DNA from: an uncultured Pelagibacteraceae bacterium
Lineage (GTDB): Bacteria > Pseudomonadota > Alphaproteobacteria > Pelagibacterales > Pelagibacteraceae
Direction: 5' to 3'
NCBI GenBank assembly: GCA_902569615.1
Contig: CACFUX010000012.1
Coordinates: 1-36,948, forward strand
Length of the DNA stretch: 36,948 nucleotides
Shown: positions 21,514-28,710 of the stretch, piece after piece
How the letters are laid out: each line of letters begins with the position of its first letter
How positions within the stretch are numbered: the first letter of the stretch is position 1
Program-made: the position numbers and the translations under genes
Notes under the pieces: model-generated
What the model was told of the DNA's origin: nothing
What the model saw: only the letters and a program-made list of their open reading frames with translations
The model's database searches: none

Positions 21514-21705
21514 TTAAGTTGAAATATACCACCTATGTCCAAGATTCTTAAGTTTGTTTTCTTTAACCATAGGATAAATATATTTTGCTCTTAAAGTATG
21601 TATACTTAAATTAAATTTTTCTACTATTTCCGATATATGTTTTTTTTCGTTAGAACAAAATTCTAAAATTTTGTTAGCTCTTTCTATTGTATACTTTCTC
21701 TTCAT
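21514..21705 (-). CDS. Small winged-helix/HTH-like protein in the R-M island
   Basis: 63 aa, basic: ANKILEFCSNEKKHISEIVEKFNLSIHTLRAKYIYPMVKENKLKNLGHRWYIS has a helix-turn-helix then wing pattern. Confidence 0.5.
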   Translation of the reverse strand: MKRKYTIERANKILEFCSNEKKHISEIVEKFNLSIHTLRAKYIYPMVKENKLKNLGHRWYIST

Positions 21706-21719
21706 AATATTTTTTTAAA

Positions 21720-23519
21720 TTATATTAATTTATTATTTAATGTATAATTTGAAATAGTTTTTTCAATATGATTTCCCCAACTAATTGCGTCAAGTTTATC
21801 TTTTTTTTTCAAGCATTGATCTAAAATTTCTTTAAAAAGAATGGGATCAAGCGATTGTTTATCAATGAATAAATATTTAAAAATGTCATGTAATTGTCTA
21901 AAGGTAATAGGAAGAATGTTTGCAGATATTAAATTATCTTTTTGGTCATAGTGGCTCTTACTGAAATAATTAAGTAGTTCAGTTTCAATTTTTTTATTTC
22001 CAACAAATAAGGAATAAACAGGCTTATTAGGAAATTCCAAATTTTTTTTTGCACAATGAAAAAAAACAGGTTCACTTTCATCCTTTATTTGTGATCTTCC
22101 AGTTTTAAAAGAGGGCTCAACATTTAGAACATAATTTTCAAACTCAAAAAACATATCTTCAACACCTGATTTAGCATGATGTGAGGCAATAAAATTATCA
22201 TCTACTGGAAAGTTTCTTGTTGATTTTATTTCATTGTGTATATTATTTATTGCAAGAAAAATTCTCCAAACTATCCATTCTAAGTGATGTGGCTCTGCTT
22301 TTAATATTTCGTTATCAATTAATATCTCTTGTTTACTAGATTGAATATCATTTAGTAATTTAAGAATTTCATTTGCCCTATTTTTTTGATCTTTGTAATA
22401 ATCTATTTCCTGGAGAATAGAATATTGGTCTTTGCTTCGATAGTAAGCTTTTTTTAACTCATCGTTACTTGTGACTTTGTTAATAACTATTGAAGGCTTA
22501 ATTTTGTGTTCTTTTTCAAGCTTTTTAATAATATTTTTAGCTTCATTTTTAAGTAAATTTTTATCTTCAAATGGTAGGAGGTCTCCAAGCCATAAATTCT
22601 TTAAATATTCAAGGTCATCTTCATTTTCGTATGGATATTGATGGTTAGATATTAGTTCACATATATGTTTTTTTTCTTCAACAAAAATTAATTTCTTTCC
22701 TTTTTTTGTAAATAAGCCTGTACTGATTGCTGCTGCAAAATTAGTATCCATGTATGCTGTTGCTGTTTCATATTGTACATTTCTTTTTTTATTTTCGAAC
22801 CATCTTTTAGCTAAAATTCTTTCAAATCCCTTTTGTTTTTTAAATCTTGATCTAAAATCAATTATTTCTGATATTATATTTTCAATAGAATTTGTTTTGT
22901 AATCATTTACTATTACAGCCATTTCACTTGGAGTTATGTGAGGCTCCATTTTTTTTTTTTTTAACTCAATAATAATATCTATGTAAAGTTTAAGTGGGTA
23001 AAAAGTTTCTCCATCATATGAAGATGAATATTTTTGTGCAGGAGAGGGCTGTTTATGATAAAACATTGATTTTAAAAAAATATCTTTTTGTTCTGCGGTA
23101 AGTTCCTTTCCATCTGAGTCTGTATTTTTTAACATTTTTCCCAGAGGTGTAAGGCTATATGGTTTTGTATTCATTTTTATTTCAGGATATTTTTTAATTA
23201 TTTCAACTATTTTTTCGTCTAGATTTTTATTATTTAATTTATATTGATCTTTTTTTTTATCAGGTCTAATGGCTATAAATCCAAATTGTATACAGTTTGC
23301 TAAAAATTTTCTCCCATTCCAAGCAGAAGGTTTTTCAGATTCTACAACACCATTTTTAATTAATTTTTCATTAAGATCTTTTTCAAAATTGTCAGATGTT
23401 TTTTTATTAAAAGGATAAGCTTGAATTAGCTCTTCAAGAACTCTTAGTCCAATTGGAATTCTCCATGGCCTTCTAAAAGTAGTATTTCCTATTCCAACAT
23501 TTTCTGGGACTTTGGGCAT
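21720..23519 (-). CDS. AlwI-family type II (type IIS-like) restriction endonuclease
   Basis: 599 aa; N-terminal FRRPWRIPIGLRVLEELIQ; C-terminal AKSGVEDMFFEFENYVLNVEPSFKTGRSQIKDESEPVFFH resembles the AlwI-family catalytic block (D..E.....EVT...G..Q...E..PV.RH). Co-directional with two DNA methyltransferases. Confidence 0.72.
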   Translation of the reverse strand: MPKVPENVGIGNTTFRRPWRIPIGLRVLEELIQAYPFNKKTSDNFEKDLNEKLIKNGVVESEKPSAWNGRKFLANCIQFGFIAIRPDKKKDQYKLNNKNLDEKIVEIIKKYPEIKMNTKPYSLTPLGKMLKNTDSDGKELTAEQKDIFLKSMFYHKQPSPAQKYSSSYDGETFYPLKLYIDIIIELKKKKMEPHITPSEMAVIVNDYKTNSIENIISEIIDFRSRFKKQKGFERILAKRWFENKKRNVQYETATAYMDTNFAAAISTGLFTKKGKKLIFVEEKKHICELISNHQYPYENEDDLEYLKNLWLGDLLPFEDKNLLKNEAKNIIKKLEKEHKIKPSIVINKVTSNDELKKAYYRSKDQYSILQEIDYYKDQKNRANEILKLLNDIQSSKQEILIDNEILKAEPHHLEWIVWRIFLAINNIHNEIKSTRNFPVDDNFIASHHAKSGVEDMFFEFENYVLNVEPSFKTGRSQIKDESEPVFFHCAKKNLEFPNKPVYSLFVGNKKIETELLNYFSKSHYDQKDNLISANILPITFRQLHDIFKYLFIDKQSLDPILFKEILDQCLKKKDKLDAISWGNHIEKTISNYTLNNKLI

Positions 23520-24550
23520 TAACTTAAAATAATTATATATTCTTTAATTTGATTTTTCATTTTATTTAATTTTTTTTGTGTACCAAAACTATAAGTATAG
23601 TTTATTTTTATTGCTTTAAATTTCCTTTTGAATTCTTTTGCAATAGTATTTATTTCCTTAAGAGTGGGTAGAGAATTTGAGGAATAAGACATTACTACAA
23701 TCTGTTTAGAGTATTTTTTGATTAGAAGAGTAATTGCATCATAGCTTCCTTGTTTTGTGTCAAACATGGATGGATATTTTTTAAATTTTTTAACAATACT
23801 TTTTTCTTGAATTTTAACTCCTTTCCAATCTCTAACCAAACCTTCGATAAAATGATATCTTCTAACGTACTCATTGTCTGAATATTTACTGTAATAAGGT
23901 GGATCAATATAAACTAGATCACATTTGTTATTAACTTTACTAAAATCTCTACTTAAAGATAAATTTTTTTTTTTATTAGAAAATACAGCATTATTAAAAA
24001 TTTCGATTGCCTCTAAAAACTGTTGTTCAAAGCTCTTTTTTAAGTCTGCTCTACCATCATCATATCTTTTACCTTTGAATGTAAAAATTCCTCTAGATTG
24101 CTTTTTTTGGCAAGCCTTTGTTAGTGCTGCTAATGCAAGAGATCTTTTATAGGGATTATTAATCTTTTTAATATTATGTCTTATTGCATCAATAAAGTCA
24201 TTTTCTGATTTTGAATAAAAAATTCCTTTAAATTTATTTTGAACAAATTGATTATATTTTTTAGGACGAGATAGTAAATTTTTTATATCTTTTTTATTTA
24301 GTTTATATTTTGAATTTTCAATGATCGACTTAGATATATTTGAAGAAAAAAAAAGATAATCATTTGAAATTACTTTTTTTTCCATAGATTTAAGTAGATA
24401 AGAAACAGAACTTGAACCACTGAATAAATCTAGTGCAGTATCAAATTTTAGATTGCTGAAAACATTATAAAGTTCTTTGATAATCTTGTTTTTACTTCCC
24501 ATATACCTTGATGGAGGAAATTTTTTATATTGTTCAAATGCTTGTTTCAT
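23519..24550 (-). CDS. D12-class N6-adenine DNA methyltransferase (second enzyme, M.FokI-like arrangement)
   Basis: FPPSRYMGSKNKIIKELYNVF, ALDLFSGSSSVSYLLKS (SAM motif I), CDLVYIDPPYYSKYSDNEYVRRYHFIEGLV (DPPY motif IV). Confidence 0.85.
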   Translation of the reverse strand: MKQAFEQYKKFPPSRYMGSKNKIIKELYNVFSNLKFDTALDLFSGSSSVSYLLKSMEKKVISNDYLFFSSNISKSIIENSKYKLNKKDIKNLLSRPKKYNQFVQNKFKGIFYSKSENDFIDAIRHNIKKINNPYKRSLALAALTKACQKKQSRGIFTFKGKRYDDGRADLKKSFEQQFLEAIEIFNNAVFSNKKKNLSLSRDFSKVNNKCDLVYIDPPYYSKYSDNEYVRRYHFIEGLVRDWKGVKIQEKSIVKKFKKYPSMFDTKQGSYDAITLLIKKYSKQIVVMSYSSNSLPTLKEINTIAKEFKRKFKAIKINYTYSFGTQKKLNKMKNQIKEYIIILS

Positions 24551-25346
24551 AATTTGTAACTATAATATCCTTACCAGTTCTGAGGTTACCTTTACTATTA
24601 ATATTCCTTTTAGTATTGAATATTTTTATATTAAATTTTTTATATAGTTTAATAACTTCAGAAGAAGTTGAATTTGTTAAAATTAAATAACAACCTTTTT
24701 TATGTAATTCTTCAAAAAGGTTGGCTAATTTTTTGTGATCCCCTAAATAAAATTGTTCTTTTGTATACCTTTTAAAATCTGAATATTTAGATATGGGTAA
24801 ATATGGAGGATCCAAAAAAATTAAATCATTTTTTTTTGCATACTTTTTCAAAAGTAAATCATAACTTAAATTTAATATTTTTGTTTTTTTTAATAATTTA
24901 GATACTTTAAGTAAATTATTTTCGTCTATTAATCTTACATTTTTGTTATTTGCAAAAGGAACATTAAATTCACCTTTTTTATTTACTCTATATAATCCAT
25001 TAAAACATGTTCTATTTAAGTAAATAGCTCTACAAGCTTTATCAGTTAAATTGTTTGGAACAGATTTTCTAATGTTATAAAAAAAATCTTTATTATTTTT
25101 ATATTTTTTTAAATTTTTAATTATTTTTTTTGGATTTTTTGAAATTTCCTTATAGAGATTTATTAGTTCTTTATTAGTATCTGAGATAATCGAGTTATTT
25201 TTGTTTATAAAAAAAAATAAAGCCCCACCACCTATAAATGGTTCTAAATATCGGTTAAATTTTTTTGGAAAGCATTTTATTAATTCTGGCAGCATTTGTC
25301 TTTTTCCACCTGCCCATTTTAAAATAGGTTTTAGATTATCTTTCAT
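24534..25346 (-). CDS. Dam-like D12-class N6-adenine DNA methyltransferase
   Basis: LKPILKWAGGKRQMLPELIKCFPKKFNRYLEPFIGGGALFFFI (motif I), LNRTCFNGLYRVNKKGEFNVPF, DLIFLDPPYLPISKYSDFKRYTKEQF (motif IV). Confidence 0.92.
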   Translation of the reverse strand: MKDNLKPILKWAGGKRQMLPELIKCFPKKFNRYLEPFIGGGALFFFINKNNSIISDTNKELINLYKEISKNPKKIIKNLKKYKNNKDFFYNIRKSVPNNLTDKACRAIYLNRTCFNGLYRVNKKGEFNVPFANNKNVRLIDENNLLKVSKLLKKTKILNLSYDLLLKKYAKKNDLIFLDPPYLPISKYSDFKRYTKEQFYLGDHKKLANLFEELHKKGCYLILTNSTSSEVIKLYKKFNIKIFNTKRNINSKGNLRTGKDIIVTNYETSI

Positions 25347-25385
25347 TTAATTAATTAATATCAGAGTAGATTATAAATTCTTAGT

Positions 25386-25724
25386 TTAATTTAAATCTTC
25401 ATTGTGCCATGTGAATAAATCTGCTTCAAAAGGTATATTTCTAAATTTCAAGAGAGCTTTGTATTTTTCAAGTCTTTCTTCCTTTTTTACATTTTTCAAG
25501 TATTTTAGTATTTGGTCGTAAGTTAATCCTCTCAATTGATCTTTTTTTACATCTATATATTCTTCATATTCCATACCACATATTGCTTTACCTTTGTGAG
25601 GAACGATGTGTTCTGCATACGAAATGCTATCATGTGTTTCTTTTAAGATATCAAAATACCAGGCAATCTGATTTTTAGACTCGAAAAGACAATCTTTTCT
25701 ATAATCAAATAGTTCTTGTTGCAT
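25386..25724 (-). CDS. Hypothetical protein, first gene of the R-M operon
   Basis: Intact 112-aa ORF upstream of and co-directional with the methyltransferase genes; no family recognised. Confidence 0.55.
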   Translation of the reverse strand: MQQELFDYRKDCLFESKNQIAWYFDILKETHDSISYAEHIVPHKGKAICGMEYEEYIDVKKDQLRGLTYDQILKYLKNVKKEERLEKYKALLKFRNIPFEADLFTWHNEDLN

Positions 25725-25763
25725 ATTTTGGAATTGTTAAAAATTCTAGAATCGAACTTTAAC

Positions 25764-25782
25764 AATTATTAATATAATAATT
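25764..25782. promoter_or_regulatory. Perfect dyad (candidate operator) upstream of the R-M operon
   Basis: AATTATTA-ATA-TAATAATT, 8-bp arms, 3-nt centre, 40 nt upstream of the 112-aa ORF start. Very AT-rich, so chance is possible. Confidence 0.3.
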
Positions 25783-25807
25783 AATAGTGGCACAAATTTG
25801 ATTAAAT

Positions 25808-25833
25808 CGTACCCCACAATGTACCCCTCATTT
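25808..25833. repeat. Right candidate integrase arm-type repeat
   Basis: cgtaccccacaatgtacccctcattt, directly repeated (imperfect) at 21469-21495. Confidence 0.6.
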
Positions 25834-25932
25834 ACGTTTATTAATTAGCTTTAATCAACATTTTTAATTGTAAAGATAAGGTAAAGGTTAGTGGGAGTCA
25901 GTGGAGTCTTATCGATGTATCACAAGTGTTGG

Positions 25933-25953
25933 TTTTAATAACCAATATTTCAT
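25933..25953 (-). repeat. Right (native) att-like core: displaced first codons of the EVE gene
   Basis: Reverse complement ATGAAATATTGGTTATTAAAA = MKYWLLK. The ATG overlaps the tsaD stop (TAATG). The frame continues PTLVIHR then TAA at 25909-25911. Confidence 0.8.
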
Positions 25954-27026
25954 TAAATTTTTACACCTGCTCCTTTTAAAAAAACAGCTTTTTCATCTAA
26001 TTGCCACCTTGGTTTTGTGGGGAAATCTAATTTATCAAATTGATTTTTTTTAAATTTTTCTAAACCGACCATTGCAATCATTGCAGCATTATCTCCACAT
26101 AAGTTAAGTGGCGGAAATATTGGTTGAAAATTTTCTTCATAACAAAGTTCTGTTAAAATTTTTCTTATCTTTTTATTAGCTGCAACACCACCAGCGACAA
26201 CAAATTTTTTTTCTTTATCTCCGTTAATATTTATAAATTCTTTAAATGCAACTTTGCTTTTTTTATATAATATTTCTTCAATTGTATTTTGAAATGAAGC
26301 TGCAAGATCGTATTTATCTTTTTCACTTTTTATATTTTTTGTAATTCTAAGAATAGCTGTTTTAAGACCAGCGAAAGATAAGTTACACCCACCTTTATTA
26401 ATTATTGGTTTTGGTAAATCAAATTTTTTAGGATCACCTTTTTCTGCTAAAATTTCTATTTGAGGACCTCCAGGAAATTCTATGCCTAATAATTTTGCAG
26501 TTTTATCAAAAGCTTCACCAACTGCATCATCAATTGTTGTTCCAAGTCTCTTATATTTTCCAAGTCTCTCAACACTTAAGTATTGACTATGACCTCCTGA
26601 AATTAAAAGTAAAAGATAAGGATAATTTATTTTTGAATTTAATTTAGGACTTAGAGCATGACCTTCTAAATGATTGACTGCGATAAACGGTTTTTCCAAT
26701 GATGCTGCTACAGCTTTACCAAAATTGAGTCCAACAGATAAACAAACTACTAATCCAGGACCTGCAGTTGCAGCAACAGCAGCTACATCATTTAAACTTA
26801 CTCCACTTTCATATATTGCTTTTTTTGCGATTAAATCAATTTTTTCAATATGTGCTCTAGCAGCAAGCTCAGGAACAACTCCTCCAAATTCTTTATGAAT
26901 ATCTACTTGGCTTGAAACTATGTTGGATAAAATTTCTGGCTTACCCTCATTATTTTCTCTAATTAAAGCTACTGCAGTCTCGTCACAACTAGACTCTATT
27001 CCAAGAATTATAGGTTTTTTTGACAT
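25953..27026 (-). CDS. tsaD: tRNA N6-adenosine threonylcarbamoyltransferase
   Basis: LGIESSCDETAVALI, EFGGVVPELAARAHIEKI, NHLEGHALSP, LLLISGGHSQ, VVAGGVAANKKIR. Confidence 0.97.
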   Translation of the reverse strand: MSKKPIILGIESSCDETAVALIRENNEGKPEILSNIVSSQVDIHKEFGGVVPELAARAHIEKIDLIAKKAIYESGVSLNDVAAVAATAGPGLVVCLSVGLNFGKAVAASLEKPFIAVNHLEGHALSPKLNSKINYPYLLLLISGGHSQYLSVERLGKYKRLGTTIDDAVGEAFDKTAKLLGIEFPGGPQIEILAEKGDPKKFDLPKPIINKGGCNLSFAGLKTAILRITKNIKSEKDKYDLAASFQNTIEEILYKKSKVAFKEFININGDKEKKFVVAGGVAANKKIRKILTELCYEENFQPIFPPLNLCGDNAAMIAMVGLEKFKKNQFDKLDFPTKPRWQLDEKAVFLKGAGVKI

Positions 27027-27084
27027 AAATTAGTTTTTATTAATTATAAATTCTAAATATAAAGATGGAGTATAAATTAATTAA

Positions 27085-28008
27085 ATGAAAAGCAAAAAAA
27101 TTATTATTGGATCTAGAGCAAGTAAATTAGCTCTAATTTATGCTGAAAAAGCAAAAGAAATGATTTTAAAAATTTCCAAAGAATTTAATATTGAGAGTGT
27201 TGAAATAAAAAAAATTACTACTACAGGAGATTTAAATCAAAAAGTTAGACTTTCAGAAATAGGAGGCAAAGGACTTTTTTCAACAAAAATTGAAAAAGAA
27301 TTAATAGAAAATAAAATTCATATTGCTGTCCATGCGTTAAAAGATATGCCTTCAGACGAAACTAAAGGATTATCCACTAATTGCTTTTTACAAAGAAATG
27401 ACCCTAGGGAAGTATTAATTTCTAAAAATAAAATAAAATTTAAAAATTTAAATCAAAACTCAATAATAGGAACCTCGTCTTATAGAAGAGAATTTCAATT
27501 AAAAAATAAAAGAAATGATTTAAAATATAAATTAATAAGAGGAAATGTTGATACTAGAATTAAAAAATTAAAAGAAAATTTATATGATGCAATAATCTTA
27601 TCTTATGTGGGGATTAATTTTTTAAATTTAAAAGAAAATATTTCAGAAATATTTCCAACTAACGAAATTATTCCAAGTGCTGGACAAGGAGTTATTGCTT
27701 TACAATGTAAAAGTGATGATTTGTTTATAAAAAATATTTTCAAAAAAATAAATGATGAAGAGACTTTTCATAGCGTTCAAGCTGAAAGAAATGTTCTTAA
27801 AGTTTTAGAAGGGGATTGTGAGACAGCAGTTGGCGCAATATCTACAATAAATAATAAAAATATAACTCTAGAAGCAGAACTATTCTCTTTAGATGGAAAA
27901 GAAAGATTTTATTGTAAATCTACCAAAGATATAAAATATGCAGCAGAATTAGGATTAGAAATTGGTGAAAATTTAAAAAAACAATCAATGGGAAGTTATA
28001 AAAAATAG
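27085..28008 (+). CDS. hemC: Hydroxymethylbilane synthase
   Basis: IIIGSRASKLALIYA, KITTTGD, GGKGLFSTKIEKELIE, AVHALKDMPSDE, GDCETAVGA. Confidence 0.96.
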   Translation: MKSKKIIIGSRASKLALIYAEKAKEMILKISKEFNIESVEIKKITTTGDLNQKVRLSEIGGKGLFSTKIEKELIENKIHIAVHALKDMPSDETKGLSTNCFLQRNDPREVLISKNKIKFKNLNQNSIIGTSSYRREFQLKNKRNDLKYKLIRGNVDTRIKKLKENLYDAIILSYVGINFLNLKENISEIFPTNEIIPSAGQGVIALQCKSDDLFIKNIFKKINDEETFHSVQAERNVLKVLEGDCETAVGAISTINNKNITLEAELFSLDGKERFYCKSTKDIKYAAELGLEIGENLKKQSMGSYKK

Positions 28009-28009
28009 T

Positions 28010-28708
28010 ATGCATATTTTGTTTACAAGACCTTTAGAAGATAGTCAGGAATTGATATTTAAATTTAGAGATCTAGGCCACAAAGTTTCACACATGCCAG
28101 TGATACAAATAGAAAAAATAGAATACGAAAAAATAAATTTTCAAGATTATAAAGCAATTATTTTTACAAGTGCAAATGCAATAAAATTTTTAGATATAAA
28201 ATCTATTGACAAAAAAATAATTTGTTTTTGTGTAGGAGATTCTACAGAAAAAAAGGCTCGTAGTATTGGATTTCAAAATGTTATTACTGCAGAGGGTAAT
28301 GTAAGAGCTTTACAAGAATTAATTTTGCAAAATTTCACTTCTGCACATGGAAAAATGCTTTATATTAGTGGTGAAATTATTTCGAATGATCTTGATAAAA
28401 ATTTGGTAAAACTAGGATATAACGTAAAGAGAGTAATTAACTATACTTCAAAACCCAACAATCAATTAGATGAAGAATTTATAGAAAAATTAAAGTCAAA
28501 TATGCCTGATATAGTTTATGTTTATTCACAAAATAGTGCTCTAAGTTTCTTAAATTTAATAAATAATTACAAATTAAATGACTTATGGATGAATACTAAC
28601 TTGATGTGCATTGGTGAAAAATCCTCTACAGTATTAAATAAAGTTAAGTGGAAAAAAATTTTTATTTTTAGTCCTGGAGAAGAAGAATTTTTGCTATATA
28701 AAATTTAA
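28010..28708 (+). CDS. hemD: Uroporphyrinogen-III synthase
   Basis: HILFTRPLEDSQELIFKFRDLGHKVSHMPVIQIE, IFTSANAIKFL, immediately after hemC. Confidence 0.85.
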   Translation: MHILFTRPLEDSQELIFKFRDLGHKVSHMPVIQIEKIEYEKINFQDYKAIIFTSANAIKFLDIKSIDKKIICFCVGDSTEKKARSIGFQNVITAEGNVRALQELILQNFTSAHGKMLYISGEIISNDLDKNLVKLGYNVKRVINYTSKPNNQLDEEFIEKLKSNMPDIVYVYSQNSALSFLNLINNYKLNDLWMNTNLMCIGEKSSTVLNKVKWKKIFIFSPGEEEFLLYKI

Positions 28709-28710
28709 AA

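Larger units (their letters stand above)
21376..25953. mobile_element. Integrated R-M island inserted between tsaD and the EVE gene; no integrase inside
   Basis: Bounded by duplicated EVE 5'-end sequence (21376-21396 and 25933-25953), with internal TACCCC-type repeats near both ends. Content is a restriction-modification operon plus two small unknowns. Confidence 0.75.

Noticed and set aside
21514-21705. Calling the 63-aa protein a classical R-M controller (C) protein
   Set aside because: C proteins are XRE-type and normally upstream of the endonuclease gene; this one is downstream and looks winged-helix-like.
23722-24152. ORFs 23722..23907 - and 23925..24152 + inside the methyltransferase
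   Set aside because: Overlap a methyltransferase with clear motifs; the 23722 ORF is just another frame of it.
21469-25833. TACCCC repeats as a CRISPR array or tandem satellite
   Set aside because: Only two units at each of two distant places, no spacers, no cas genes; integrase arm sites fit better.
26674-26898. ORF antisense to tsaD
   Set aside because: Shadow ORF opposite a conserved gene.
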